Positions 25,197 through 33,754 of a stretch of 64,000 bases of DNA are shown here, piece after piece; the first letter of the stretch is position 1, and the number at the start of each line of letters is the position of its first letter. Position numbers and translations under genes: made by a program. Under the pieces are notes generated by a model. It was not told the origin of the DNA, made no database searches, and saw only the letters and a list, made by a program, of their open reading frames with translations. Source of the DNA: CAIMUX01 sp964473865 (GTDB lineage: Bacteria > Eisenbacteria > RBG-16-71-46 > CAIMUX01); NCBI GenBank assembly GCA_964473865.1, contig CAYYQN010000008.1:62001-126000 (forward strand), given 5' to 3'.

Positions 25197-26197
25197 CGAC
25201 CGCCTCCATCGAGACGCGCGTCGGAGGGGTCGCCGAACGCGACCCGCAGAACAGCCCGCATCATGCGCCACCTCTGACCGGCGGTGAACGAGGTCCGCGG
25301 CAGACCCGGCAGCAGGGAGAGAAAGCCGAGCGCCAGGCGTGGGAGGTACAGGAAGAGCATTCCCAGGCGATAGACCTCCTCGGCGAACCTTCCGCCGTGC
25401 TTCCGATGATAGAGCAGGGCGCCGCGCAGACTTACCGTCCCTCGAAACACCGGATCCTCGAACGAGCCGCCGTGAACATGCCGCGCCCGCGCGTCCGGCG
25501 CGAGATGCAAACGGCACCCCGCCTGGGTCAGTCGCCGGCAGAGATCCGCATCCTCGTAGTAGAGGAAGAACCGCGGGTCGAACCCGCCGACGCGCGAGAG
25601 AGCATCGCGCCGCACGAGCAGACACGCCCCGGAGAGAAACGTCCGCGGCTGCGTCCCGCGCCCGGTCGGGCCGGAATCGGCCGCGGCAGGACTCCGGCCC
25701 CTCCCCCGGGCGCCGAGCCTCGACAGACCGCTCAAGGCGAGCAGATCGCGACCGAGCCGGGGATAGCTCGCCGGAGGGTTGACGGCTTCGCCGGTGCCCT
25801 CTTGCACCACGGTCGGTCCGACCGCCGCGATTCCAGCGTCCGACTCGATGGCCAGGCGCAGCATCTCCAAGGCGCCCGGTTCGAGCACCAGGTCCGGATT
25901 CACGACGAGCAGGAACGCTTCCGGGATCTCGGTCGCCGCCAGGTTGACGGCCCGGCCGAAGCCCAGGTTGGAGCCGGGCGTCAGGATCCGGCCCCCCGCC
26001 GCCGCGAACCCGCGAGGAAGCGACTCGAGCCGAACGCGCCCGGCCGGAGGGTTGTTGTCCACCAGCACCAGGGAGGTCAGGTGGGGCGATCCCTGGGCCA
26101 ACAGCGAGTCGATACAGCGGCTCAGGTTCCCGGAGTCACCGTAGCAGACGATTACGGCCGCGATCTTCGCGGCGGGCGGAGCCGTCAGGCGGCTCAT
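25193..26197 (-). CDS. GT2 glycosyltransferase (rhamnosyltransferase-like)
   Basis: The 334-residue GT-A protein has IAAVIVCYGDSGNLSRCIDS, LVDNNPP, the NxGFGRAxN signature (SNLGFGRAVNLAA), VNPDLVLEPGAL as DxD-equivalent, and GGFDPRFFLYYEDADLCRRL near 215-235, characteristic of WbbL/RfbN-type rhamnosyl and related transferases. A hydrophobic segment near 285-305 may anchor it. ATG 26197 has GGGGAG 5 nt upstream. Its start overlaps the last of three mini-ORFs, and its stop overlaps the flippase start (GTGA). Confidence 0.92.
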   Translation of the reverse strand: MSRLTAPPAAKIAAVIVCYGDSGNLSRCIDSLLAQGSPHLTSLVLVDNNPPAGRVRLESLPRGFAAAGGRILTPGSNLGFGRAVNLAATEIPEAFLLVVNPDLVLEPGALEMLRLAIESDAGIAAVGPTVVQEGTGEAVNPPASYPRLGRDLLALSGLSRLGARGRGRSPAAADSGPTGRGTQPRTFLSGACLLVRRDALSRVGGFDPRFFLYYEDADLCRRLTQAGCRLHLAPDARARHVHGGSFEDPVFRGTVSLRGALLYHRKHGGRFAEEVYRLGMLFLYLPRLALGFLSLLPGLPRTSFTAGQRWRMMRAVLRVAFGDPSDARLDGGGR

Positions 26198-26323
26198 GGC
26201 GCTCCCCGCCGCGGCGCCGGCCGGTTCACCGCGCTCGCCGCCGTGGTTGGCCGCCTCATGGCGCGCCCCGCTGCCGTGTCCGCCGGATCATTGCGCCCGC
26301 CTTCGCGGCCCAGGCCGCATCAT
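26194..26323 (-). other. Chain of three overlapping mini-ORFs between two glycosyltransferase genes
   Basis: On the minus strand the GT4 stop TGA (26322-26320) overlaps ATG 26323. That mini-ORF (26323-26288, 11 codons plus stop) ends in TGA overlapping ATG 26291. The next (26291-26256, 11 codons plus stop) overlaps ATG 26259. The third (26259-26194, 21 codons plus stop) overlaps the GT2 ATG 26197. All four junctions are ATGA. GGAG lies 7 nt before the first ATG. The last two peptides end alike (R-G-A-P), reflecting an imperfect duplication of the start region. Confidence 0.6.
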
Positions 26324-27465
26324 CGCGCGACTCCGGAATGGACCGACTCCGGCAGCAGCGCGTGCAAGGCGGCAATCTCGCGCGGCACGATGGCCGAAAA
26401 CCCGAACCCGGCCGCCGCGCGTCCCGCGGCCTCGCCCAGGCGGCGCCGCCGGGGCGCGTCTTCCAGCAAGCTTCGAATCGCCTCGGCCAGCGCTTCGACA
26501 TCCCCCGGCGGCACCCGCAGGCCGTTCTCCTCGTGCTGAATCAGCTCGGAGTTGCCCGGCACGTCCGTAACCACGCACGCCGCGGAGCACGCCATCGCCT
26601 CGATCAGCGACTTCGCGTGCCCCTCCATGGTCAGGGTGGGAAGAACCACCACCGCCGCGCGGCACATCCAGGCCAGCACCTCCTCCTGCGGGATCTTCCC
26701 CGCAAACGTCGCGCCGTCCAGCCCGCGCCGATCTCGGACGGCCTGAAGCGCCGGTCTCTCTTCCCCGTCTCCGCAGACTACCAGCTTCGCCCGCGGACAC
26801 GTCCGCAGGATCACGGCATACGCCTCGAGCAGGCGATCCACCCCCTTGCTCCAATGGAGGCGGCCGGCGAAGACGATCAGGTTGTCTTCGCGCGGGCCCG
26901 ACCGCGAGATGGCCGCGATCTTCTCGAGGTCAACCCAGTTGGGCAGCAGGGCCGTCCTCTTTCCGTAGAGCCGGCGCACTCGCTCATCCAGCCACTCCGT
27001 CGTCACCAAGACGAGGTCGGCCGGACAGAGGGCGAGCCGCTCCAGGAGCGGAGCCAGCCGCCCCTTCCATCGCCTTCCCTCGTTCAGCCGCGTCTGCCGG
27101 GCGTAGTCCCATTGGTAGGTCACCATCATCGGGCAACGGGAGAGCGCGCGAACCAGTGACAACGTGGGGATGTTGCTGCCGAAGACCTTGATCACACCCC
27201 GCATGCCCGGGGCCCGCGTGACGAGCCAGACAAAGTAGGCCGCGTGGAGAAGGAAGAAGCGGCGGGATCCGCCCGGGCCCGGATGGTGGCAGACGCCGAG
27301 CGCGGCGGAGTAGTCCCGGCGGTCGCTCGAGAAGACATGGACCTCGAACTCCGCGGCATAGGCCTGCAGGAGCTGGCGGTGCCGTTCCAGCAGTCCGACC
27401 GACTCCAACCCTTCCAGGGAGGCGTGCGTCGACTGGATCACAGTGAGCGTCGGCCGGGCCCTCAC
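26320..27465 (-). CDS. GT4-family glycosyltransferase
   Basis: The 381-residue GT-B protein has an N-terminal acceptor domain (about 1-180) and a donor domain with VFAGRLHWSKGVDRLLEAY, VVCGDGEERPAL and PTLTMEGHAKSLIEAMAC, where the usual first Glu of E-x7-E is in MEGHAKSLIEAMA. A hydrophobic stretch near 75-90 may bind the membrane. The open frame continues to 28347, but GTG 27465 overlaps the upstream TGA as GTGA and the domain starts with LTVIQSTHASLEG right after it. It extends the lipid-linked glycan of the locus; the sugar is unknown. Confidence 0.9.
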   Translation of the reverse strand: MRARPTLTVIQSTHASLEGLESVGLLERHRQLLQAYAAEFEVHVFSSDRRDYSAALGVCHHPGPGGSRRFFLLHAAYFVWLVTRAPGMRGVIKVFGSNIPTLSLVRALSRCPMMVTYQWDYARQTRLNEGRRWKGRLAPLLERLALCPADLVLVTTEWLDERVRRLYGKRTALLPNWVDLEKIAAISRSGPREDNLIVFAGRLHWSKGVDRLLEAYAVILRTCPRAKLVVCGDGEERPALQAVRDRRGLDGATFAGKIPQEEVLAWMCRAAVVVLPTLTMEGHAKSLIEAMACSAACVVTDVPGNSELIQHEENGLRVPPGDVEALAEAIRSLLEDAPRRRRLGEAAGRAAAGFGFSAIVPREIAALHALLPESVHSGVAR

Positions 27466-28652
27466 GCGCCCCTCCGTCCTTCGCCGCGTGATCCCCCGCC
27501 TCCTCGATCCGCCAGCGTCTCCTCGTAGAGGCGCGCAATCCGGGCTACGACCGTCCGGCGCTCGAACCGCTCCAACGCCGCCTCCCGCCCCGCCCGGCCC
27601 ATTTCCCGGCGCAACGTCGCGTCGGCCAGCAAACGCTCCACAGCGGCCGGGAACTCGACCTCCGATCGATCGGGATCGACTAGCATCCCAGTCCGGCCCG
27701 ACTCCACGACCTCCTCCAGGCCCGGGATCCGCAGCCCCACCACTGGACGTCCCGCCATCATCGCCTCCGCGGCCGCGATCCCGAAAGACTCGACGCGGGA
27801 CGCGAAGACGACAGTCTCGCTCAAGTCGCACAGGCTCGGCACGTCGCTCCGCGCGCCCAGAAGCCGCACGCGGCTGCCCAGACCCAACCGTGCCGATTCC
27901 GCCTGGAGGAACGGGCGCAGCGCTCCCTCGCCGGCCACGAGCAGCATCAGGTCGGGATGCCGGCGAAAGACCGGGAGGAGCAGGCTCAGGAGCCGGTCGA
28001 ATCCTTTCTCCGCGTTCAGGCGGCCGACCGACAGCAGGACTCTCGCTCCCGCCGGCAGGTCGAGCGCGCGGGCCAGGCTCGCCCGATCCTCGTCCGTGCG
28101 CGCGGGAAAGCGACCGGCGTCCACGAAATTCGGCAGGACGATGATCCGGTCCGCATACCAGGGAACGATCCGCAACAGCGCGCGTCGGACCGCCTGCGAG
28201 ACGGCGATCGTCGTCCTGGTGTGGCGGGTGTTCACGCGGCACCAGAATCGCCGCCAGAAGCCGTAGCCCTTGAGGAGCAGGCCGGAGTGCGCCGTGGCCA
28301 GGATGGCGCAGTCGGGCCGGAGCCGGGCGGTGACCGCCGGGGACCACGGCGTGGAGAGGTGATCGTGCACGATGTCGATCTCGGCGCGCCGCAACCAGCG
28401 GGCGTACCGCAAGGCTCCGCGCAGGTCGCTCCCGCGGCGAAGCCCTATCTCCCGGACGGCGATGCCCCGACTCTCCAGCCGATCTCCATAGATCCCGCGG
28501 GCCGCGAAGAAGCAGACCGTGACGGAGAAGCGCTCTCGAGGCAGGGCCGAAGCCAGATCGTAGACGTGCCGTTCGGCGCCGCCCAAACCGCCGGACCAGA
28601 GGAGATACACCACGCGGATCCGGCCGTCCGGCCGCGCCGCCGCGTCGCTCAC
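27462..28652 (-). CDS. GT4-family glycosyltransferase
   Basis: The 396-residue GT-B protein starts RVVYLLWSGGLGGAERHVYDLA, the glycine-rich N-terminal signature of GT4. It continues with DIVHDHLSTPWSPAV and has the donor-site SVGRLNAEKGFDRLL and ESFGIAAAEAMMAGRPVVG, with the E-x7-E pair present. GTG 28652 overlaps the polymerase stop as GTGA; longer frames up to 29858 are antisense artefacts. The C-terminus is Gly/Arg-rich. It belongs to the same operon and is likely to act on the same repeat unit. Confidence 0.92.
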   Translation of the reverse strand: MSDAAARPDGRIRVVYLLWSGGLGGAERHVYDLASALPRERFSVTVCFFAARGIYGDRLESRGIAVREIGLRRGSDLRGALRYARWLRRAEIDIVHDHLSTPWSPAVTARLRPDCAILATAHSGLLLKGYGFWRRFWCRVNTRHTRTTIAVSQAVRRALLRIVPWYADRIIVLPNFVDAGRFPARTDEDRASLARALDLPAGARVLLSVGRLNAEKGFDRLLSLLLPVFRRHPDLMLLVAGEGALRPFLQAESARLGLGSRVRLLGARSDVPSLCDLSETVVFASRVESFGIAAAEAMMAGRPVVGLRIPGLEEVVESGRTGMLVDPDRSEVEFPAAVERLLADATLRREMGRAGREAALERFERRTVVARIARLYEETLADRGGGGSRGEGRRGA

Positions 28653-30151
28653 TCCGGCACCCCTTCCCCCGACACCCGCCACGCCAAACCCCCGAGGCAC
28701 CAGTAGAGCAGATTGGTGGGGTTGGTGTTCATCGGCGCGTTGGAGAGGTTCATGAGCAGGAGAATCACCGCCCACACGCCGCCGATGCCGGCCAGGACTC
28801 GATACTCCCGGCAGCCGGAGCGGGCCATCCGCACGACTCCCCAGAGCGGAATCAGGTGCAGGATGAGCACGGCGACCAGGCCGATCAGCCCGCCCTCCAG
28901 GAGGGTGGTCAGGTAGTAGTTGTCGGTGGCAATCCCGCCGGAAATCGTCTCGGCCAGCCCCATCCGGTAGTACAGCCCGCCGCTGGCGGTCGCGCCGAGC
29001 CCATGGCCGATGATCGGCTCCTGGGCCAGCATGGCGAGCGCTCGCTGCTGCTCCTCGATGCGCACCACCAGCGACGTGGAGACCCCGACCTCCGTCGAGA
29101 AAGAGGAGGCGAGGCGATTCTTGAGCAGCGGCCCGAAGTGGAGCCAGGCCAGCCCGGCTACCAGGACGACGACGGCCAGGAACACCGTCAGGAGCCGCGG
29201 ACTCCGGTGCTTCCAGACCAGGGCGAGGACAAAGAGCGCCGTGCCGGCCATGACCGTGATGTTGTAGGTCAGGATCAGGGAGTAGGTGCAGAGCGCAAAG
29301 GCCAGGATGCACCAGATGCGCCGGGCGGGGCGCCGCACGACCTCGAGGAAGAAGAGAGAGAGGGCCAGGCCCACCAGACTGAACGAGGCCAACGCGACCT
29401 GGTCGTCGAGGATGGAGAAGACCCGCTGGAAAAACCGGCCGCTCAGGGGATCGACGGCGACATACGCCGCCCCGAACGTCTCGAGGTTGATGCCCAGGCC
29501 GCTCATCAGCTCGATTCCGACCAGCGCCTGAGCCACGGCGCCGGCGGCCGCCAGCGCGCACGCGCCGAGAATGCAGGCCAGGAAGGTCTTCACCGCCCGC
29601 AGGTCGCCCACTGCTTCCGCAGCCAGGAACATCAACGGCGGATAAAGGAGGAGGGCCCGGGTCGCGTTGGCGGCCAGAAGCGGATCCGTGCCTCGGACGA
29701 ACGAGACCGCCGCCAGGAGGGTCAGGAGCGCCGCGGAGACCAGATAGCCCAGGAACGGAATCCGCACCTGCGCCGGCCACGGCCAGCGGTCGAGCAGCGG
29801 CGCTTTGGCCAGGGCCCAGAGCGGAAACGCCAGCAGAAAGAGCGTCCCCTTCGCCCACCCGAGCGGGAGTCCCACGATCCGCGACAGGAAGGGCGCCACC
29901 ACAGCGAATCCGAGGAAGACGGCCAGGAAGAGTCCGACGCGGCGGAGCAGGAGGTACACCGCGCCGGCCACGACGAGGGCAAGCAGAAGGGCAAAGAGCC
30001 CGCCCCAGGGTGGGGCCTTGAGCAACCCTCCGACATAGAGCACGCCGGCCAGCAATCCCCAGGGGGCGAACCGAAGGGCCTCCGTCCCAGCCCCCGTCCC
30101 AGCCCCGGCCCCCGTCCCCGTCCCCGTCGCGCTGCGAGTCGGCGCGTTCAT
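28649..30151 (-). CDS. O-antigen polymerase/ligase-like membrane protein (Wzy)
   Basis: The 500-residue protein has about 11-12 transmembrane helices and a large periplasmic loop (about 355-430) with the Wzy_C/O-antigen ligase hallmark GHGLGATASGG near 400. It polymerises or transfers lipid-linked oligosaccharide on the periplasmic face. Its position beside a chain-length determinant and a flippase supports polymerase over ligase. The N-terminal 25 residues are a Gly/Thr/Ala repeat. ATG 30151 overlaps the upstream TGA (ATGA); longer frames to 30886 overlap the GT2 gene and are rejected. Confidence 0.88.
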   Translation of the reverse strand: MNAPTRSATGTGTGAGAGTGAGTEALRFAPWGLLAGVLYVGGLLKAPPWGGLFALLLALVVAGAVYLLLRRVGLFLAVFLGFAVVAPFLSRIVGLPLGWAKGTLFLLAFPLWALAKAPLLDRWPWPAQVRIPFLGYLVSAALLTLLAAVSFVRGTDPLLAANATRALLLYPPLMFLAAEAVGDLRAVKTFLACILGACALAAAGAVAQALVGIELMSGLGINLETFGAAYVAVDPLSGRFFQRVFSILDDQVALASFSLVGLALSLFFLEVVRRPARRIWCILAFALCTYSLILTYNITVMAGTALFVLALVWKHRSPRLLTVFLAVVVLVAGLAWLHFGPLLKNRLASSFSTEVGVSTSLVVRIEEQQRALAMLAQEPIIGHGLGATASGGLYYRMGLAETISGGIATDNYYLTTLLEGGLIGLVAVLILHLIPLWGVVRMARSGCREYRVLAGIGGVWAVILLLMNLSNAPMNTNPTNLLYWCLGGLAWRVSGEGVPE

Positions 30152-31200
30152 TGCGGGTCCGTGTCCATCCGCGCGGAGGCCTCTGCGTCGGCTGGCGAAC
30201 TGGGGCGCCGGGCGCGCCTGCCCGGCGCGCAGAATCCCACCATCATCCCCGCCATCTGCGCCCACTGCTTGGCCGCGTGCAACCAGGGAAAGACGAGGCG
30301 ATCCACGCCCCGGACCGACCGCCATCCGAGCGCGCCGTAGGCGAGGGGAAGCGCCAGGACCCAGGCCGCGGCCACGACTCCCCAGGTGAGCTTCCAGACC
30401 GCCAGCGCCAGCAGCACTCCGAGAATCGGAAGATAGAGCAAGCGGGGCAGAAAGCCCGGGTCCGAGAAGAGCCGCCGTCGATCCTGATAGGGCATGGCAT
30501 AGTGCAGGCCGTAGCGGTACCACTTCCGCAGAATCCCGCCGAATGTCGCGGGATGGTAGTGCGTGACCCGGCAGGCCGGATCGAAGATCAGGCGGTGTCC
30601 CGCCTCGCGCAGGCGGAGATTCAGATCCGGATCCTCCCCCATGTACAAGGCCGGGTTGAAGCGATGCCGCCGCAGCGCCTCGCCCCGATACAGGGCATTC
30701 ATCGTGGCCAGCGAACGAACCCGCCGGCGCGACGTCGCCGGGCCGAGTCCATAGTGCAATCCGTTCAGGCAGCGGACCACCCGGCCGCCTTCGGGAATTC
30801 GCCCCGGACCGCCGACGGCGCAGGCCCCGGGCTCTTCCCGCAACACCTGCAGCGCGCGAGCGGTCCAGTCGGCCGGCAGCACGCAATCGGCATCGATCAG
30901 GGCGATCCAGTTCCCGCGGGCAGCCTCGATCCCTCGATTCCGCGCCGACGCCGCGCCGGGAACCGGTTCAAAGAACAGCCGGACGCCAAAGCTCCGGGCG
31001 ATCTCCGGCGAGGCGTCGGTCGAGGCATTGTCGACGACGATGATCTCCGCGGCCCGTCCGTCGAGGCGCTGCGCCTGGAGCGACTCCAGACAGAGGCCGA
31101 GGGTTCCGGCCGCGTTGTACGAAGGGACCACATAGCTCACCAGGTCGTCGCCCGCTCCGGCGGCGCTGGCGCGGTCCTGCTCGACCTCTCTGCCCGGCAC
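30148..31200 (-). CDS. GT2 glycosyltransferase, membrane-anchored
   Basis: The 350-residue GT-A protein has SYVVPSYNAAGTLGLCLESL, VVDNASTDAS, the DADCVLP metal motif near 103-110, GEDPDLNLRLREAGH near 205, and two to three hydrophobic helices (about 245-290). It starts with GTG 31200, 13 nt after the chain-length gene stop, with only a weak ribosome site, so translation may rely on coupling. It is the second gene of the minus-strand operon and probably adds an early sugar. No initiating phosphosugar transferase is present in the window. Confidence 0.9.
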   Translation of the reverse strand: MPGREVEQDRASAAGAGDDLVSYVVPSYNAAGTLGLCLESLQAQRLDGRAAEIIVVDNASTDASPEIARSFGVRLFFEPVPGAASARNRGIEAARGNWIALIDADCVLPADWTARALQVLREEPGACAVGGPGRIPEGGRVVRCLNGLHYGLGPATSRRRVRSLATMNALYRGEALRRHRFNPALYMGEDPDLNLRLREAGHRLIFDPACRVTHYHPATFGGILRKWYRYGLHYAMPYQDRRRLFSDPGFLPRLLYLPILGVLLALAVWKLTWGVVAAAWVLALPLAYGALGWRSVRGVDRLVFPWLHAAKQWAQMAGMMVGFCAPGRRARRPSSPADAEASARMDTDPQ

Positions 31201-31212
31201 GGCGGTCCCGGT

Positions 31213-32409
31213 TCAGGCGTCGCGCCGGCGCGGCGAACCGACCGTCTCCAGAAGAGCGATGCCGGCAACCGCGGTGATCAGCCCGGAAAGCGCGCCGGCC
31301 ACGACCATGAGCTTACGCTTGGGCGAGGTCCTCTCCTGGGGCGGCACCGCCAGGTCGAGGACCTGGATGGTGGGCGCATCGGACGCCTCCTGGATCTTCG
31401 CCTGGTAGTACTGCTGGTTGAGGTAGCTCTGCAGGAGCACCTGGGTCTTCATCTCCCGCTCGTAACGCGCCAGCTGGTACTGAAGGCTCGGGATGTCGGC
31501 GGCCGCGAGATCCATCCAGGTCTGGCCGCGCGCCCCCGCGGCTCCCCCGGCGGTCGCTTCCAGGCCCCGCAGCATCCGGCGGAGCTCGTCCGCTTCCTGC
31601 TGCAGCCGGATTTGCTCGGGATTGTCCGCGGTCAGGCTCTGCGACGCGACGCCCAGTTCCACTTCCTTGGCCAGAAGACGGCTCTGCAGCTCCGAGGCGG
31701 TCTCGATCAGCGCCTTGGTCTGCGCGTCCAGCGACACGGCGCCGTGCCCGCGCTGGAACTGCGCGAGATCAGTGCTCAACTTCCGGATCGCCTCCTCGTT
31801 CTCCTGGAGTTGCCGCTCGAGGTAGACCCGGGTCTGTTTGGCGCGCGAAAGACTCTTCTCCCGATTGACCCGGTCGAGCTCTTGTACAAACTGGTTCGCG
31901 ACCTCGGCGGCGCGTTGGCGCGTGCGCTGATCCGCCGCGGACCCGGCGAACCAGCTCGTGGCGAACCCGACCGTAACCGTGAGGATGCCTGAGGGGTTGA
32001 CCGAGAACTCGCTGACGCCGGACAGCGCCGTCACCGCCCGCTCCATGGCGACCGGCTCGGGGAAGCGACGCAGGTCGAACCAGTCGAGCAGGTTCTGGGA
32101 GTGGATCACTCCCTCCATGACCGTGCGGCTGCGCAGGATCTGGGCAAAGAGCTTGGCTGTCGCCACCGACTGGTCCTCCAGCCCGAGGATCCCCAACGGC
32201 GCCTCGAATTCGGAAAGCCCCGGGATCGACCGGGAGGCCTGCACCGGAGGCAGCAGCGTGGAGTGGGCCCGATAGAGGCGCGGCATCACCAGAGAGAGCA
32301 GGGCGGTGCCCACCAGGAAGATCGAGAACATCGTGCCCAGGAACTTGCGCCGCCGCCTGGCGATGACCAGAAGGTCATTCCACCCGATCGTCTTCGGCCC
32401 ACTGGTCAT
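31213..32409 (-). CDS. Wzz/GumC-type chain-length determinant without kinase domain
   Basis: The 398-residue protein has two flanking transmembrane helices (about 25-48 and 365-388) around a periplasmic region rich in long alpha helices (about 170-330, coiled-coil-like), ending with the Pro-rich VPPQERTSPKRKL motif before TM2. That is the PCP architecture. No C-terminal BY-kinase with Walker motifs follows, so it resembles Wzz/PCP-1 or a GumC without kinase. It sets polymer length and links Wzy to the OPX exporter. ATG 32409 has AGGGAG upstream. It is the first gene of the operon, with a leader of about 200 nt. Confidence 0.9.
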   Translation of the reverse strand: MTSGPKTIGWNDLLVIARRRRKFLGTMFSIFLVGTALLSLVMPRLYRAHSTLLPPVQASRSIPGLSEFEAPLGILGLEDQSVATAKLFAQILRSRTVMEGVIHSQNLLDWFDLRRFPEPVAMERAVTALSGVSEFSVNPSGILTVTVGFATSWFAGSAADQRTRQRAAEVANQFVQELDRVNREKSLSRAKQTRVYLERQLQENEEAIRKLSTDLAQFQRGHGAVSLDAQTKALIETASELQSRLLAKEVELGVASQSLTADNPEQIRLQQEADELRRMLRGLEATAGGAAGARGQTWMDLAAADIPSLQYQLARYEREMKTQVLLQSYLNQQYYQAKIQEASDAPTIQVLDLAVPPQERTSPKRKLMVVAGALSGLITAVAGIALLETVGSPRRRDA

Positions 32410-32573
32410 GGGTCTCCCTCTCCCCTCTCGTCCCGCGGGTGCGCTCGGGACCGCCGGCGACCCGACCCGGCCGCCTATTGTGCTCTGCCCTCCGCCACCG
32501 ATCACTCCGCCGCGGCCTGCTCGACTCCAGAAATGGGGAAGCCGGGACTGGTCACTTCCGCCCTGGCGCAGGC

Positions 32574-32600
32574 TCAGTACCGGGTGCGTTCGTCGGGCAT
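32574..32600 (-). CDS. Candidate leader peptide of 8 residues upstream of the polysaccharide operon
   Basis: On the minus strand AGGAGGT (32610-32604) lies 3 nt before ATG 32600, followed by 7 more codons and TGA: MPDERTRY. It falls between the putative promoter (32651-32623) and the chain-length gene, out of frame with it. The near-perfect ribosome site makes translation plausible; spacing is short. A regulatory role is inference. Confidence 0.4.
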   Translation of the reverse strand: MPDERTRY

Positions 32601-32622
32601 GGGACCTCCTGGAACCCAAAGG

Positions 32623-32651
32623 ACCATAGCGAAAAGGGCGGCCCGCTTCAA
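32623..32651 (-). promoter_or_regulatory. Putative promoter of the minus-strand polysaccharide operon
   Basis: On the minus strand TTGAAG (32651-32646), a 17-bp spacer and TATGGT (32628-32623). The predicted start near 32616 gives a leader of about 207 nt. Confidence 0.55.
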
Positions 32652-32707
32652 GTCGCGGCCGCCGTGCCGTTCCGCCCGCCTTCGCACCCGGGTTCAACTC
32701 GGTCGCC

Positions 32708-32811
32708 CGTCGCTTTGACTTCACTTGCAGCCGCCGGCCGGCCTCCTCGACTCGTCCCCGGCGGACAGGTGGCGCGTCGCACGGACTTCGCTTGCGACCG
32801 CCGCCGGCCGG
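32708..32811. repeat. Imperfect direct repeat of about 34 bp upstream of the ABC gene
   Basis: Copies at 32708-32741 and 32775-32811 share CGTCGC, GACTTC, CTTGC and CCGCCGGCCGG blocks in order. The second copy contains the proposed -35 (TTGCGA). Confidence 0.6.
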
Positions 32812-32821
32812 TTGCTACGCT
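32792..32821 (+). promoter_or_regulatory. Putative promoter of the ABC exporter, giving a near-leaderless mRNA
   Basis: TTGCGA at 32792-32797, 18 bp, then TGC-extended TACGCT at 32816-32821. The ATG at 32831 lies only 9 nt beyond the -10 and has no Shine-Dalgarno, which fits a leaderless transcript. Confidence 0.45.
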
Positions 32822-32830
32822 CCCCGTCCC

Positions 32831-33754
32831 ATGGTCATCGAGCCCCTCCCCGTCGAGGCTCATCGCCTCACCAAGCGCTACGGCAACCTGACCGCCGTCG
32901 CCGGCATCGACTTCGAGGTCCGCGCGGGCGAGTGCGTGGGGTTTCTCGGCCCCAACGGCGCGGGGAAGACCACGACCGTGCGTATGCTCACCTGCTTCAC
33001 TCCGATCACGGAGGGATCCGTCCGCGTCTTCGGTCTCGACTGCGCCGAGCGCCCCCGGAACGTAAAGCGGCTCCTCGGCATCTGTCCGCAGGAGGACAAC
33101 CTCGACCCCGACTTCAGCACCCGCAAGAACCTCCTCACCTACGCCCGCTACTTCGGAATCGCCGGCCGCGAGGCGGCTCGGCGGGCCGACGCGCTCCTCG
33201 ACCTGGTACAGCTTCGCGACAAGGCGGACGCCAACATTCGCGAACTTTCGGGCGGCATGAAGCGGCGGCTCATGCTCGCCCGGGCGCTTCTCAACGAGCC
33301 GCGGCTGCTCGTGCTGGATGAACCGACGACCGGTCTCGACCCGCAAGCCCGGCACCTGATCTGGCAGCGCGTGCGTTCATTGCGGACCGACCAGGGCGTC
33401 ACCGTTCTCCTCACCACCCACTACATGGAGGAAGCGAGCCAGCTCTGCGACCGCGTGATCCTCATGGACGCCGGGCGGATCCTGCTCCAGGGCCCCCCCG
33501 ACGCGCTGGTCCAGAGCGAAGTGGGGCGCGAGGTCGTCGAGGCGTGGGAAACCGTCGCGGGCTTTACGGAGTTTGTGCGGTCGTCGGGCTGGCGGCACGA
33601 AGAGGCGGAGGGACGGCTCTACATCCATGACGTGGCGGGAGGCGTGGTGGCGAGCGCCATACAGGAGCGGTTCCCGGGCCAACAACGTCTGATCCGCCGG
33701 GCCACGCTCGAAGATGTGTTCCTCCACCGCGCCGGTCGGGCGCTCAAGGAGTGA
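32831..33754 (+). CDS. ABC-2 type exporter ATP-binding protein (NodI/DrrA-like)
   Basis: The 307-residue NBD has Walker A GPNGAGKTTT, Q-loop ICPQEDNLDP, signature ELSGGMKRRL, Walker B LLVLDEPTTGLDP and H-loop LLTTHYMEEA. A C-terminal extension (about 225-307) is of the DrrA/NodI kind. It energises the permease encoded next, with a GTGA overlap at 33751-33754. The substrate is unknown: lipid, polysaccharide or drug. The start ATG 32831 lacks a ribosome site. Confidence 0.93.
   Translation: MVIEPLPVEAHRLTKRYGNLTAVAGIDFEVRAGECVGFLGPNGAGKTTTVRMLTCFTPITEGSVRVFGLDCAERPRNVKRLLGICPQEDNLDPDFSTRKNLLTYARYFGIAGREAARRADALLDLVQLRDKADANIRELSGGMKRRLMLARALLNEPRLLVLDEPTTGLDPQARHLIWQRVRSLRTDQGVTVLLTTHYMEEASQLCDRVILMDAGRILLQGPPDALVQSEVGREVVEAWETVAGFTEFVRSSGWRHEEAEGRLYIHDVAGGVVASAIQERFPGQQRLIRRATLEDVFLHRAGRALKE

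Noticed and set aside
30060..30135. CCCCGTCCC/CCAGCC repeats that look like a minisatellite.
   Set aside because: They are coding, making the Gly/Thr/Ala-rich start of the Wzy-like protein; kept only as a note there.
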